A stretch of DNA of 40,568 nt from Clostridium sp. ZS2-4. Its GTDB lineage: Bacteria; Bacillota; Clostridia; Clostridiales; Clostridiaceae. Under the pieces are notes generated by a model. That model worked only from the letters and a program-made list of their open reading frames with translations. It did no database searches and was not told the DNA's origin. The stretch is from positions 1 to 40,568 of the forward strand of contig NZ_JAPPRQ010000127.1 of assembly GCF_026719745.1 (NCBI RefSeq). The letters are read 5' to 3'. The position numbers and the translations under genes are program-made. The first letter of the stretch is position 1, and each line of letters opens with the position of its first letter. Below, one piece after another: positions 16,956 through 26,706 of the stretch.

Positions 16956-17810
16956 ATGAAAAAAGCAATATTGGTTGTAAGTTTTGGAACTACCCATGAG
17001 GATACTAGAAAATTAACTATAGACAGAATTGAAGAGAGAGTAAAAGAAAACTTCGGTGATTATGAAGTGAGAAGAGCTTTTACTGCTCATATAATAATTA
17101 AAGTTCTTAAGGATAGAGATGGAATACATGAGGATACTCCAGAGGAAGCTTTAGAAAAATTAAAGAAGGAAGGTTTTAGGGAAATAATTGTACAGCCCCT
17201 TCATTTAATTCCTGGTGAAGAATATGATTACATAACTGCTGTAGTGAACAAATACAAGGAAGATGGTTCTTTTGAAAAAATAGTCTTAGGAAGACCAGCC
17301 TTATATTTCAAAGGAATAGAGGAACATATACCAGATGACTATGAGATTTTTGTAGATTCGCTGGAAGAGATTTTAAATGAATATAGAAATGTTGTTTTTA
17401 TGGGGCATGGAAGTGTGCATCCAGCTAATGCCTGCTATCCTTGTCTTCAAAGTGTGTTAAGAGATAAGGATTATGAAAATGCCTATATTGGAACAGTAGA
17501 AGGGTATCCAACTATTGATGATGTAGTAAGATGGCTAAAAAAAGATGGTATAAATGAAGTTACTCTTGCTCCATTGATGCTGGTAGCTGGAGATCATGCT
17601 AAGAATGATATGGCTGGAGATGAAGAGGATTCATGGAAAAATATATTAGAAGAAGAAGGAATTAAAGCTGATATATGTCTTCGTGGATTAGGAGAATTTA
17701 AGAAATTCCAGGATATTTACTTGCAGCATATACAAGATGCTATTGAAGGTAAATATGAAGGATTAGGCAGAACAAAAAAGGGAATCAAGATAGCAGGAAT
17801 AAACAAATAG
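16956..17810 (+). CDS. cbiK: Sirohydrochlorin cobaltochelatase (anaerobic)
   Basis: CbiK inserts Co(II) into sirohydrochlorin, the committed step of the cobalt-early pathway. At 284 residues it is the long CbiK type, not the short CbiX. H151 in [18 protein letters not shown] and H214 in [18 protein letters not shown] correspond to the two metal-site histidines known in Salmonella Cbi[12 protein letters not shown] and [11 protein letters not shown] are further conserved segments. No signal peptide is present, so it is cytoplasmic rather than the periplasmic form known in Desulfovibrio. The AGGTGAG site precedes the ATG; cbiP follows after 10 bp. The enzyme making sirohydrochlorin is not in the window. 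Confidence 0.95.
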   Translation: MKKAILVVSFGTTHEDTRKLTIDRIEERVKENFGDYEVRRAFTAHIIIKVLKDRDGIHEDTPEEALEKLKKEGFREIIVQPLHLIPGEEYDYITAVVNKYKEDGSFEKIVLGRPALYFKGIEEHIPDDYEIFVDSLEEILNEYRNVVFMGHGSVHPANACYPCLQSVLRDKDYENAYIGTVEGYPTIDDVVRWLKKDGINEVTLAPLMLVAGDHAKNDMAGDEEDSWKNILEEEGIKADICLRGLGEFKKFQDIYLQHIQDAIEGKYEGLGRTKKGIKIAGINK

Positions 17811-17820
17811 GGGTGATTGT

Positions 17821-19305
17821 ATGGCAAAGATAATGATTCAGGGTACTGCTTCATCTGTGGGAAAAAGTATATTAGTTGCAGCTTTGTGCAGGATTTTTAA
17901 ACAGGACGGATACAAGGTTTGCCCTTACAAATCACAAAATATGTCCTTAAATTCATACATAACTTTAGATGGAAAAGAAATGGGGAGAGCACAGGTACTT
18001 CAAGCTTACGCCGCAGGAATTCAGCCAGAGGCTTATATGAATCCTATTCTTTTAAAGCCAACAACAGATAAAAAGTGTCAGGTTATAGTGAATGGAAAAA
18101 TATACAGTAATAGTTCTGCAATGGAGTATCATAATTTAAAAATTGAATTTAAAGATATGCTAAAAAAAGATTTTCAAGAACTTGAAGAAAAATTTGACAT
18201 TATAGTTATTGAAGGTGCAGGAAGTCCTGCTGAGATAAATCTGAGAGATAGAGATATAGTAAATATGGGATTGGCAGAGCTTGTTGATGCACCAGTACTT
18301 TTAGTGGGAGATATAGATAAAGGGGGAGTATTTGCTTCCTTAGCAGGAACTATGCTTCTTCTTCAAGAGGAAGAGAAAAAGAGAGTAAAGGGAACTATTA
18401 TAAATAAGTTCAGAGGGGACATAGAAATATTAAAGCCTGGTCTTAATATGATAGAGGACATAATAAAGATACCTTGCATAGGGGTAGTACCTTATTTCAG
18501 GCTTAATCTTGAGGATGAGGATGGAGCAGTAGAATTTAATAAAAAGGTAACAGCACCAATAGATGTTGCTGTTATTAAGCTGCCTCACATATCTAACTTT
18601 ACTGATTTGGATGCCTTAACCATAGAAGAAGATGTATCCGTTAGATTTATTGAAAAAGTAGATGAGTTTGGAAATCCAGATTTGCTTATAATCCCTGGAA
18701 GCAAGAATACCATTGAGGACTTATTGTATCTTAGAAATAGCGGCTTAGAGACTTTGATAAATAAACACAGTAAGGACAATATGCTTATAGGTATTTGCGG
18801 CGGATATCAAATGCTTGGAAGAGTAATAAAAGACCCTTGTGAAGTAGAAACAAACTTGAAAGAAATAGATGCCATGGGTCTTCTGGACGTTGAAACAATT
18901 TTTGAAGAGGAAAAAATAACTACCAGAGTGGAAGCAGAATGTACATTACTTAATAAAAGAGTATATGGGTATGAAATTCACATGGGAATATGCTCATACG
19001 GGGAAAAGGCTAAGCCTCTTTTCACTATAAAGGATAAGAATGGGCAAGAAGTTAATTACTCGGATGGTGCTGTAAATGAAAAAGGAAATGTCATGGGCAC
19101 CTATATTCATGGTGTTTTTGACGGCATGGAATTTAGAGAGTATATAACAAATATTCTTAGAGAGAAGAAAGGACTGCCTTCTAAAAAAGCCATACCTTAT
19201 GAAAGCTTAAGAGAAGCAGAACTGGATAAGTTAGCTGATTTAGTAAGAGAGAGTCTTGATATGGATAATATATACAAAATTATAGATTTAAAATGCAGTA
19301 AATAA
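17821..19305 (+). CDS. cbiP: Cobyric acid synthase (adenosylcobyrate amidase)
   Basis: CbiP (CobQ) amidates the b, d, e and g side chains of adenosylcobyrinic acid a,c-diamide, using glutamine and ATP. The 494 residues have the usual two-domain layout: a dethiobiotin-synthetase-like N-terminal half with modified P-loop GTASSVGKS (8-16) and SQNMSLNSY, and a type 1 glutamine amidotransferase half with nucleophile C326 in [10 protein letters not shown] and H430 in [10 protein letters not shown]. It overlaps nothing: 10 bp after cbiK, 17 bp before cbiB. The length is normal. Confidence 0.97.
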   Translation: MAKIMIQGTASSVGKSILVAALCRIFKQDGYKVCPYKSQNMSLNSYITLDGKEMGRAQVLQAYAAGIQPEAYMNPILLKPTTDKKCQVIVNGKIYSNSSAMEYHNLKIEFKDMLKKDFQELEEKFDIIVIEGAGSPAEINLRDRDIVNMGLAELVDAPVLLVGDIDKGGVFASLAGTMLLLQEEEKKRVKGTIINKFRGDIEILKPGLNMIEDIIKIPCIGVVPYFRLNLEDEDGAVEFNKKVTAPIDVAVIKLPHISNFTDLDALTIEEDVSVRFIEKVDEFGNPDLLIIPGSKNTIEDLLYLRNSGLETLINKHSKDNMLIGICGGYQMLGRVIKDPCEVETNLKEIDAMGLLDVETIFEEEKITTRVEAECTLLNKRVYGYEIHMGICSYGEKAKPLFTIKDKNGQEVNYSDGAVNEKGNVMGTYIHGVFDGMEFREYITNILREKKGLPSKKAIPYESLREAELDKLADLVRESLDMDNIYKIIDLKCSK

Positions 19306-19322
19306 ATTTTGAGGTTAAGAAA

Positions 19323-20258
19323 ATGATAGATATAGTTTTGGCAGTAGTTATAGATTGGATAATTGGCGACCCTTACTGGTTTCCACATCCTGTTATATAT
19401 ATAGGAAAGCTTATAAGATTTCTTGAAATGCAGGGAAGAAAACTATTTAAAAAGGATAATCAGCTTAAAATGTATGGGTTGTTTATTGTAATTAAAGTTG
19501 CTTTTGTAAGTTTTTTAGTTCCTTTTGTACTATTAAAGGTTACAGAAGGAATTACTTGGCTGCATCATATTCTAAATATATTTATTTTATGGACCACTCT
19601 TGCGGCAAGATGTTTGCACAAAGAAGCAAAAAAGGTATATACATCTTTAAATGAAGAAGATATAGAAGATGCAAGATTAAAGCTTTCATATATTGTTGGA
19701 AGAGATACAAGTCAGCTTTCTGAACAAGAAATAATCAGAGCAGATGTGGAAACTGTAGCTGAGAATGCCTCGGATGGAGTAATAGCACCTTTGATATATG
19801 CAATGATAGGTGGAGCGCCAATGGCAATGCTTTATAAAGGAATAAATACTATGGATTCAACACTTGGATATATGAATGAAAAATATAAATATATAGGATA
19901 TTTTCCTGCTAAGATTGATGATGTTTTTAATCTTATACCTGCAAGAGTAACTGGAGCTCTTATGTGTATAGTATCTCCTATAGTAAAGGGAAATATAGGA
20001 GAAAGTTTTAGAATAATGATAAGAGACAGAAAGAACCACAAAAGTCCTAACTGTGCGTACCCAGAAGGGGCAGCCGCTGGAGCCTTAGGAGTTCAGCTTG
20101 GAGGAACAAATATTTACTTTGGACAAAAGGTATACAAGCCTACTATAGGAGACTGTAAAAAAGAACTTGATAAAGAGCACATAATAGATACTATTAAGCT
20201 TATGTATGGAACGGAGATGTTAATGCTGCTGATTTATTGGTTGATACTTATAAAATAG
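19323..20258 (+). CDS. cbiB: Adenosylcobinamide-phosphate synthase
   Basis: CbiB is the membrane enzyme that attaches (R)-1-aminopropanol-2-phosphate to adenosylcobyric acid. The 311 residues include the N-terminal DWIIGDPYWFPHPVIYIGKL motif, SYIVGRDTSQL, ETVAENASDGVIAPL (highly conserved), GGAPMAMLYKGINTMDS and a late PEGAAAGALGVQLGG. Several hydrophobic segments fit a polytopic protein. It takes the product of CobD, encoded next. The gap to cobD (173 bp) is unusual for this operon and holds a heptad-repeat hairpin. Confidence 0.96.
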   Translation: MIDIVLAVVIDWIIGDPYWFPHPVIYIGKLIRFLEMQGRKLFKKDNQLKMYGLFIVIKVAFVSFLVPFVLLKVTEGITWLHHILNIFILWTTLAARCLHKEAKKVYTSLNEEDIEDARLKLSYIVGRDTSQLSEQEIIRADVETVAENASDGVIAPLIYAMIGGAPMAMLYKGINTMDSTLGYMNEKYKYIGYFPAKIDDVFNLIPARVTGALMCIVSPIVKGNIGESFRIMIRDRKNHKSPNCAYPEGAAAGALGVQLGGTNIYFGQKVYKPTIGDCKKELDKEHIIDTIKLMYGTEMLMLLIYWLILIK

Positions 20259-20302
20259 TAGGCTTAAATGTGAATTTTAAATTTAAAGCTAATCCCCCAT
20301 AG

Positions 20303-20361
20303 CCAATCACCAATCCCCAACTAAAGAAAGTTTTCATTTGTATTTGGGGACTGGTGACTGG
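20303..20361. repeat. Heptad-repeat hairpin between cbiB and cobD
   Basis: An 18-bp imperfect inverted repeat (20303-20320 with 20344-20361, two mismatches) with a 23-base loop. The arms are built from short units such as CCAATCA and GGTGACT that resemble the GTAACCA heptads at 24657 and 29171. An AGGTACTA motif follows at ~20381, as it does at the other two sites. It has no T tract, so it is not a normal terminator. Confidence 0.6.
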
Positions 20362-20431
20362 AGAGTGGGGAGTCAGCATTAGGTACTAAAATTTCAAGGG
20401 GTTTTATTCATAAAGAGAGGGGGCGGTTGTA

Positions 20432-21538
20432 GTGGAGAAAGGTAAAAGTGAGTTAGTGGTTCATGGAGGGGATATATATACAGAGGGACTTTTAAAGGGA
20501 AGAAGCTTGATAGATTTCAGTTCTAATATAAATCCTTTAGGTATGCCAGATAGCTTTAGGGAAAACATAGGAGAAGCTTTGGATAATGTAGTTAGGTATC
20601 CAGATATGCAGTATAGAGAGTTATATAAGACAATAAGGGATTACATAGAAGAAGCTGATTTAAGCAAGGATAATCTGATACTGGGAAATGGAGCAGCAGA
20701 GATAATTGATTTAGCTGTAAGCATGTTAGAAAGCATATTAATTGTTGTACCTTCTTTTGCAGAGTACGATGAGGATGCAGAAAAATGGGGATGCAGAGTG
20801 GAGTATTCTTACTTAAAAGAGGATATGACCTATGATTATGAAGATATTTTCTCAAAGCTTGAAAAGGTGCATGGGGTAATAATAGGAAATCCTAATAATC
20901 CAAATGGAAATGTAATAGATAAAAAGAAGTTCAAAGAAATTTTGGATTACTGTGAAAAGCAGAACAAATTAATAATAATTGATGAGGCGTTTATTGAATT
21001 TATAGGCAATAGAGAAATGAGCTTTATAAAAGAAGTTAAAGAGTATAAATGCTTAGTCCTAGTAAGAGCTTTAACTAAGTTTTTTGCACTCCCTGGAATA
21101 AGATTTGGATATGGAATAAGCAGCAATAAAGAAATAATAGAAAAAATGGAAAAAAGGCAGAATCCTTGGAATATAAACTGTTTTGCAGAAACTGCCGCAA
21201 AGTATGTTCTAAAGGACAGCAAGTACATAGAAGAGTCTCTTCAGTGGATTAAGGAAGAAAGAGAATATCTGCCTGAAAAGCTTAAGAGTATCAGCTTTAT
21301 GGAAAAGGTATATCCAACTTACTCAAATTATGTACTTTGCAAATTAAAAAATATAGATTGTAACACATTATACGGGCTTTGTTTAAAAGAAGGTATAGTT
21401 ATCAGAAAAGCTGATAATTTTAAGGGATTAGGTAAATATTATGTACGATTTGCCATAAAGGACAGAAAATTAAATGATATTTTACTTAAAGCTCTTAAGA
21501 AAATAGAGAATAATGAAATTTTGAGGTTACAGAAATGA
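20432..21538 (+). CDS. cobD: L-threonine-O-3-phosphate decarboxylase
   Basis: CobD is a PLP enzyme that decarboxylates threonine phosphate to (R)-1-aminopropanol-2-phosphate for the corrinoid side arm. The 368-residue aspartate-aminotransferase-fold protein begins VHGGDIYTEGLLKGRSLIDF with SSNINPLGMP, holds GNGAAEIIDL and NPNNPNGNVI, and has the Schiff-base lysine K216 in RALTKFFALPGIRFGYG. The start is GTG 20432 behind GAGGGGGCGG. Histidinol-phosphate aminotransferase is a relative, but the N-terminus and context support CobD. Its substrate would come from PduX, encoded at the end of the block. It overlaps cbiA by 4 bp (ATGA). Confidence 0.95.
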   Translation: MEKGKSELVVHGGDIYTEGLLKGRSLIDFSSNINPLGMPDSFRENIGEALDNVVRYPDMQYRELYKTIRDYIEEADLSKDNLILGNGAAEIIDLAVSMLESILIVVPSFAEYDEDAEKWGCRVEYSYLKEDMTYDYEDIFSKLEKVHGVIIGNPNNPNGNVIDKKKFKEILDYCEKQNKLIIIDEAFIEFIGNREMSFIKEVKEYKCLVLVRALTKFFALPGIRFGYGISSNKEIIEKMEKRQNPWNINCFAETAAKYVLKDSKYIEESLQWIKEEREYLPEKLKSISFMEKVYPTYSNYVLCKLKNIDCNTLYGLCLKEGIVIRKADNFKGLGKYYVRFAIKDRKLNDILLKALKKIENNEILRLQK

Positions 21539-22839
21539 AAAGTATAGTTATATCTTCAAATACCAGTGGTGGAGGAAAAACCACTGTAACTTTAGGGCTT
21601 ATGAAGGCGCTAATGAATAGAGGTTACAAGATTCAGGGCTACAAGGTTGGACCAGATTATATAGACTCAGCCTTTCACTCTCACATAACAGGAAACTATT
21701 CAAGAAACTTGGATTTATATCTTATGGGTGAGAAGGGAGTTAAGGCTTCCTTCAGCAGAGGAAAGGGAGACTTAGGGATAGTAGAGGGAGTTATGGGACT
21801 TTACGATGGCAAAGGAATTAGTTCTGAGTATTCCACAGCACATCTTGCAAGAACTTTAAATTTGCCTGTAGTTCTTGTTTTATCTCCTAAAGCCCAAAGT
21901 GCAACCTTAAGTGCAGAAATCAATGGACTTATAAATTTTGAAGCTGTAAATATTGCCGGGGTAATACTTAACAACATAAGTGAAAGCTATTATAAACTTC
22001 TAAAAGCTTCTATAGAAGAACACTGCAAAATTAAGGTTTTTGGCTATGTTCCAAAGGATGAAAGCTTAAGTCTAAAGAGCAGGCATTTAGGTTTAGTTCA
22101 AAGCAGTGAAATAGATGATTTAAACGATAAAATTGAACAATGCAGCAGGCTGCTTGAAAAGCATGTAGATATAGATTCACTTTTAGCTTTGTTTAAAGAA
22201 ACTGATAAATTCCAAGACCATTATCACTTGGAGAACAAGGGAATAAGAACAGCAGTGGCATTTGATAAAGCTTTCAGTTTTTATTACAGGGAGAATATCG
22301 AATTGCTGCAAGAGCTAGGAGAGGTTGAGTTTTTTAGCCCTTTGGAAGATGAGAAGCTTCCAGAAAATATAGATTTTTTATATTTAGGAGGAGGTTATCC
22401 AGAGGTTTTTAAAGAGGAACTTAATAGAAATCAATCAATGCTGAAAAGCATAAAGGAAGCCTTGAAAAAAGGACTAAAATGTTATGCAGAATGTGGTGGA
22501 CTTATGTATCTGACTGAAAGTATAGATAATGTAGAAACTGTTGGATATTTCAAAGGGACATCCCACATGACCAGCAGACTTCAGAATTTTGGCTATGCTT
22601 CAATTCAGGTTGAAAAAGAAAATAAAAGTCTTCCAAAAGGACTTGAAATAAATTGTCACGAATTTCATAAATCCTATGTGGATTTAGAAGAAAAAAAAGT
22701 GTATGTACTTACTAAAAATATGTATGATAACTCTATAAAAGAATGGAACTGCGGATATGTAAAAAACAACACTTTAGCAGCTTATGGACATGTTCATTTT
22801 TTTAGTAATCTAGAGTTCATTAAAAATATAATAAAGTAA
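21535..22839 (+). CDS. cbiA: Cobyrinate a,c-diamide synthase
   Basis: CbiA amidates the a and c acetate side chains of cobyrinate with glutamine and ATP. The 434 residues have an N-terminal P-loop domain (SNTSGGGKTTVTLGL, 7-21), KVGPDYIDSAFH, EGVMGLYDG, and a C-terminal class I amidotransferase domain with C320 in YAECGGLMYL. Its start overlaps the cobD stop (translational coupling). The C-terminus is close to its expected end (AYGHVHF-type motif), slightly shorter than the ~455 residues typical of the family. cbiC follows after 15 bp. Confidence 0.96.
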   Translation: MKSIVISSNTSGGGKTTVTLGLMKALMNRGYKIQGYKVGPDYIDSAFHSHITGNYSRNLDLYLMGEKGVKASFSRGKGDLGIVEGVMGLYDGKGISSEYSTAHLARTLNLPVVLVLSPKAQSATLSAEINGLINFEAVNIAGVILNNISESYYKLLKASIEEHCKIKVFGYVPKDESLSLKSRHLGLVQSSEIDDLNDKIEQCSRLLEKHVDIDSLLALFKETDKFQDHYHLENKGIRTAVAFDKAFSFYYRENIELLQELGEVEFFSPLEDEKLPENIDFLYLGGGYPEVFKEELNRNQSMLKSIKEALKKGLKCYAECGGLMYLTESIDNVETVGYFKGTSHMTSRLQNFGYASIQVEKENKSLPKGLEINCHEFHKSYVDLEEKKVYVLTKNMYDNSIKEWNCGYVKNNTLAAYGHVHFFSNLEFIKNIIK

Positions 22840-22854
22840 TCAAAGGGGATAAAG

Positions 22855-23478
22855 ATGAATTATATAAAGGTTCCAATGAACATAGAAAGGAAAAGCTTTG
22901 AAATTATAGGAGAAGAAATGGGGCATCATAATTTCAGCGAAAGAGAGCTTCAAATAATCAAGAGAGTGATACATACAACAGCTGATTTTGAGTATAAGGA
23001 TTTAGTTTATATAAGAGAAGGTGCCATAGATGAGGCACTGGCTATTTTGAAAAAAGGAACAACTATTTATACGGATACCAATATGGCGTTGTCAGGAATA
23101 AATAAGAAAGCCTTAGAAAAATTAAACAGCAGAGTTATTTGCTATGTAAATCAAGAAGAAGTAGCTGAAATCGCCAAGGAAAGAGGAATAACCCGTTCCA
23201 TGGCTGCAGTAGAGAAAGCTGTAGAGGACGGCGTAGAGTTCTTTGTATTTGGAAATGCACCAACAGCTCTTTTTAGACTTAAGGAGCTTATAGAAGAGGG
23301 AAAAACTAATGCTAAATTTATAATAGGTGCGCCAATTGGTTTTGTTGGAGCAGCAGAATCAAAGGAAGAGATTGAAAAGCTGGATATTCCAATGATAACA
23401 GTTAGAGGAAGAAAAGGCGGCAGCAGCGTGGCAGCGGCTGTAGTAAATGCACTGATGTACATGTTAATACAAAGATAA
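22855..23478 (+). CDS. cbiC: Cobalt-precorrin-8 methylmutase
   Basis: CbiC moves the methyl group from C11 to C12, turning cobalt-precorrin-8 into cobyrinate. The 207-residue protein shows the catalytic histidine H40 in VIHTTADFEY, TIYTDTNMALSGI, RSMAAVEKA, FVFGNAPTALFRL and GAPIGFVGAAESKEE, all family hallmarks. The length is typical (~210). The ATG lies behind GGGGAT. 100 bp of non-coding DNA then separate it from cbiD. Confidence 0.96.
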   Translation: MNYIKVPMNIERKSFEIIGEEMGHHNFSERELQIIKRVIHTTADFEYKDLVYIREGAIDEALAILKKGTTIYTDTNMALSGINKKALEKLNSRVICYVNQEEVAEIAKERGITRSMAAVEKAVEDGVEFFVFGNAPTALFRLKELIEEGKTNAKFIIGAPIGFVGAAESKEEIEKLDIPMITVRGRKGGSSVAAAVVNALMYMLIQR

Positions 23479-23578
23479 GTCAGATACTAAAAGTAAGTTT
23501 TATGCTTCAATGATTAAGCAAGTAAAGCTGGGTAAAAGGTAATACATATAATTATAAAAAGGGAGAAAATATTATAAA

Positions 23579-24658
23579 ATGTTAGATTTATATGTAAACA
23601 GCTATGGAAAAAAGCTCAGGTGTGGATACACTACAGGCTCTTGTGCAGCTGCAGCAAGTAAGGCAGCAGTTTACATGCTGTATAGTGGTGAAGATATTGA
23701 GAAAATAACCATAGATACACCCAAAGGAATACAGCTTACATTAACTATAGAAAAGACAGTTAGAAGCAAGGATATGGTTGAGTGCTGTGTAATAAAAGAT
23801 GGTGGGGATGATCCTGACATTACAACTGGTCTTGAAATATGGGCAAGGGCAGAGAAAAAAGAAAGTGGATACAGTTTAAAAGGTGGTATTGGAGTAGGCA
23901 TAGTTAAAGGAGAAGGCCTATATGTAAAAAAAGGTGAAGCAGCAATAAATCCAGTACCAAGGGCTATGATTCAGAAAGAAGTAAAGGAGATTCTTCCAGA
24001 GAATTGTGGAGTTGAAATTACTATATTTGTACCAAAAGGCGAGGAAATAGCAAAAAAAACCTTTAATCCAAGACTCAATATAATTGGGGGGATATCTATA
24101 CTTGGTACTACAGGAATTGTAACACCTATGTCGGAGGAAGCATTAAAGGAATCCATACATCTTGAAATATCTCAGAAGGCCGCTAAGGGATATAAGGATT
24201 TAATTCTGGTTTTTGGAAATATGGGAGAAGAATTTGCTGTAAAGCATGGAGTGGATAAAGATAAGATTGTTACCATTTCAAATTTTGTAGGTTTCTCATT
24301 AAACAGCTGTACAGAAAAAGGCATAGAGAGAATTTTAATAGTAGGACATATAGGAAAGCTATGTAAGATAGCAGCAGGATGTTTTAATACTCACAGCAAG
24401 GTTTGTGATGTAAGGCTGGAGGTAATAGCTCTGGAACTTGCTCTTATGGGAGTTGACAGCAGAGTGGTTAAAGCTGTTTACAATGAAAAAACTACAGAAG
24501 GAGCAGTAAAGTTTCTTGGCGATAAGTACAACGACATATACAAGAATATAGGTTTGAAAATAAAAGAGAGAATAGAACAGTATACCTATAATGAAATCAA
24601 AGCAGAAGTTGTAATGTTTTCTATGGATAAGGGGATGTTGTGGGACGGAAGAAAATAG
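23579..24658 (+). CDS. cbiD: Cobalt-precorrin-5B (C1)-methyltransferase
   Basis: CbiD methylates C1 of cobalt-precorrin-5B with S-adenosylmethionine; unlike the other methyltransferases here it is not of the tetrapyrrole-methylase fold. The 359 residues begin with [17 protein letters not shown], the family signature, and continue with [41 protein letters not shown] and [12 protein letters not shown]. The ATG at 23579 follows GGGAGAA. The following gap carries heptad repeats. Confidence 0.96.
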   Translation: MLDLYVNSYGKKLRCGYTTGSCAAAASKAAVYMLYSGEDIEKITIDTPKGIQLTLTIEKTVRSKDMVECCVIKDGGDDPDITTGLEIWARAEKKESGYSLKGGIGVGIVKGEGLYVKKGEAAINPVPRAMIQKEVKEILPENCGVEITIFVPKGEEIAKKTFNPRLNIIGGISILGTTGIVTPMSEEALKESIHLEISQKAAKGYKDLILVFGNMGEEFAVKHGVDKDKIVTISNFVGFSLNSCTEKGIERILIVGHIGKLCKIAAGCFNTHSKVCDVRLEVIALELALMGVDSRVVKAVYNEKTTEGAVKFLGDKYNDIYKNIGLKIKERIEQYTYNEIKAEVVMFSMDKGMLWDGRK

Positions 24659-24735
24659 TAACCAGTAGAAGCCAGTAACCAGTAGAAGCCAGTAACCAGT
24701 GAACAGTAGCCAGTAACCAGTAGCCAGAAAACAGA
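24657..24735. repeat. Degenerate GTAACCA heptad repeats between cbiD and cbiE
   Basis: The segment is a string of seven-base units (AGTAACC, AGTGAAC, AGTAGCC) interrupted by AGTAGAAGCC; a 17-bp unit, AGTAACCAGTAGAAGCC, occurs twice in a row. It is followed by GGTACTAGGTACTAGG and GGTGCTAGG (24753-24783). It fills most of the 186-bp cbiD-cbiE gap. Confidence 0.85.
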
Positions 24736-24844
24736 AACATATACAATGAGTTTGGTACTAGGTACTAGGAATAAGGTGCTAGGAAATAGGAAGCAGTAGT
24801 CAGCAGCTAGTAAACAATTAAAAGAGGGAGCTAGGGGGAACGGT

Positions 24845-25459
24845 ATGGTAAATATAGTGGGGCTTGGACCAGGCAGTAGAGAGTATATACTGCCTAAGGC
24901 TTTGGAAACATTGAAGAAATCAGATGTAATTCTTGGGTTTGATAGAGCCTTGGAGAGCTTAAGTTTTTTAAGTGTAGATAAGAAGAATGTTAACAGCTTA
25001 AAGGAAGTATTGAACTTTATTGATGATAATAAAAACATGGAAATTTCCATAATAGCTTCAGGAGATCCTTGCTTTTACGGAATAGGAGAATATATAGGAA
25101 AAAACTATGATGGACAAGTACAAACAATACCAGGAATCAGTTCTTTTCAATATATGGCTGCAAAGCTCAATAAAGCATGGCAGGGGAGCTTTCTGGGAAG
25201 CCTTCATGGGCGAGAAGAAGATTTCTTAAATAAAGTTAAGGAATATCAGCTTTCTATATGGCTTACTGATAGAAAAAATTCCCCTGATGTTCTTTGTAGA
25301 AAGCTTTTAGAAAAAAATCTTAATGTAATGGTATATGTAGGTGAAAACTTATCTTATAGAGATGAAAGAATCACTACAGGATATCCAGAGGAATTAAAAG
25401 ATATGCAGTTTAGTAATCTTTCTGTAGTTATTATAGAAAAGGTAGGAGAAGATCAATGA
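24845..25459 (+). CDS. cbiE: Cobalt-precorrin-7 (C5)-methyltransferase
   Basis: CbiE methylates C5 of cobalt-precorrin-7. The 204-residue tetrapyrrole-methylase protein opens MVNIVGLGPGSREYILPKA (SAM-binding GxGPG), with SIIASGDPCFYGIGEYI and TIPGISSFQYMAAKL in the expected places. It is separate from CbiT, which overlaps its end by 4 bp, whereas many organisms fuse the two (CobL). The ribosome site is AGGGGGAA, 6 bp before the ATG. Confidence 0.95.
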   Translation: MVNIVGLGPGSREYILPKALETLKKSDVILGFDRALESLSFLSVDKKNVNSLKEVLNFIDDNKNMEISIIASGDPCFYGIGEYIGKNYDGQVQTIPGISSFQYMAAKLNKAWQGSFLGSLHGREEDFLNKVKEYQLSIWLTDRKNSPDVLCRKLLEKNLNVMVYVGENLSYRDERITTGYPEELKDMQFSNLSVVIIEKVGEDQ

Positions 25460-26016
25460 TTTACATAAAAGATGAAGAATTCATAAGAGGAAATTGTCCT
25501 ATGACCAAGGAAGAGGTAAGAATTTTAAGTACAGCTAAGTTAGAACTGAAGGAAGATTACAGAGTTCTTGATATTGGAGCGGGTACAGGTTCTGTAAGCA
25601 TTCAAATAAGTAAAATATGCAGTAAGGGTTCTGTCATAGGTATTGAAAAGGATGAAGAAGCACTAGAGGTTTTACATAAAAATAAAGAAAAGTTTGAAGC
25701 GGATAATTTAGAGATTATTCAGGGAGAAGCACTGGAGGTAGAAAGTAAGTTAAAAGGGAATTTTGATGCTATATTTGTTGGGGGCAGCGGCGGAAATATA
25801 GAAGAAATAATAAAAAGATATGTGCAAAAACTTAATGATAAACGAAAAATTGTTCTGAATTTTGTAACTATTGATAATTTGCATAAGGCTATGAAAACAT
25901 TAAAAGAGCTTGAATTTCAAGTTGAATGTACTCAAGTGTCAGTAAGCAAAACAAAGGGAAATAGTTATATGCTTTTCGCAAATAATCCAATATTCATTTT
26001 AAGCGGGAGGAAGTAG
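25456..26016 (+). CDS. cbiT: Cobalt-precorrin-6B (C15)-methyltransferase (decarboxylating)
   Basis: CbiT methylates C15 and decarboxylates the C12 acetate side chain of cobalt-precorrin-6B. It is a class I SAM methyltransferase of 186 residues: GNCPMTKEEVRIL at the start, motif I VLDIGAGTGSVSIQ (37-50), IGIEKDEEAL (motif II acidic residue) and DAIFVGGSGGNIEEI. It overlaps cbiE by four bases and abuts cbiL with no gap, so the three are translationally coupled. Confidence 0.95.
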   Translation: MIYIKDEEFIRGNCPMTKEEVRILSTAKLELKEDYRVLDIGAGTGSVSIQISKICSKGSVIGIEKDEEALEVLHKNKEKFEADNLEIIQGEALEVESKLKGNFDAIFVGGSGGNIEEIIKRYVQKLNDKRKIVLNFVTIDNLHKAMKTLKELEFQVECTQVSVSKTKGNSYMLFANNPIFILSGRK

Positions 26017-26682
26017 ATGGCTAAGTTATATGGAGTAGGAGTAGGACCTGGAGATAAGGAATTACTAACCTTGAAGGCAGTAAGAATAATAGAAAATTGT
26101 GATGTTATAGTGGCACCAAGTGCGGTAGATGGAGGTAAGAGTATTGCTCTGGATACTGCTGCAGATTTCATAAGAGAAAATGCAGAGGTATTGGTAAAGC
26201 ATTTTCCTATGGGTGGAGAAGAGCAGGAGGAAAAAATATATAAGGCTTTCGAGACTATTGCAGAAAAGCTGGAGCAGGGCAAGAATGTAGCATTTTTAAC
26301 TATAGGTGATCCTTTTGTATACAGCACATACATATATCTTTTAGATCATATAGAAAAAAAGGGTTTTGAAACGGAAACAGTACCAGGAATAACTTCCTTT
26401 TGTGCTTGTGCCAGTCTTGCTAAGGAACCTTTGGTGATAGGTGACGAACCTCTTTTGATATTACCAGGAAATAAGATAGACACTGTTAAGGATGAAAAAT
26501 TTTTGGTGATTATGAAGGTATATAAACAGGAGGAAAAGGTCATAAACCTTCTTGAAGAAAAAGGATTTAAATATGTTTATATAAAAAGAGCAGGAAGAGA
26601 AGGACAAGAAATTTTAAGAGATAGAGAAGAAATACTTAAGAATAGAGAATACATGGCATTAATTATAGCAAGTAGAAGGTAA
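26017..26682 (+). CDS. cbiL: Cobalt-factor II C20-methyltransferase
   Basis: CbiL performs the first methylation after cobalt insertion, at C20 of cobalt-factor II. The 221-residue tetrapyrrole methylase begins LYGVGVGPGDKELLTLKA, and has LTIGDPFVYSTYIYLL and TVPGITSFCACASLA. These are typical of CobI/CbiL enzymes. It starts right after the cbiT stop codon; its ribosome site (GGGAGGAAG) is inside the end of cbiT. Confidence 0.95.
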   Translation: MAKLYGVGVGPGDKELLTLKAVRIIENCDVIVAPSAVDGGKSIALDTAADFIRENAEVLVKHFPMGGEEQEEKIYKAFETIAEKLEQGKNVAFLTIGDPFVYSTYIYLLDHIEKKGFETETVPGITSFCACASLAKEPLVIGDEPLLILPGNKIDTVKDEKFLVIMKVYKQEEKVINLLEEKGFKYVYIKRAGREGQEILRDREEILKNREYMALIIASRR

Positions 26683-26706
26683 CTCAGTAAGAATGGAGGA
26701 ATATGA

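Noticed and set aside
20303-20361. Terminator splitting the B12 operon between cbiB and cobD
   Set aside because: The hairpin has a long 23-base loop, mismatches and no T tract; it fits the heptad-repeat family better.
24586-25050. Minus-strand ORF of ~154 aa over the cbiD-cbiE gap
   Set aside because: It arises by translation of the heptad repeats and antisense of cbiE (low-complexity LVTGYCSLVTGF-type peptide).
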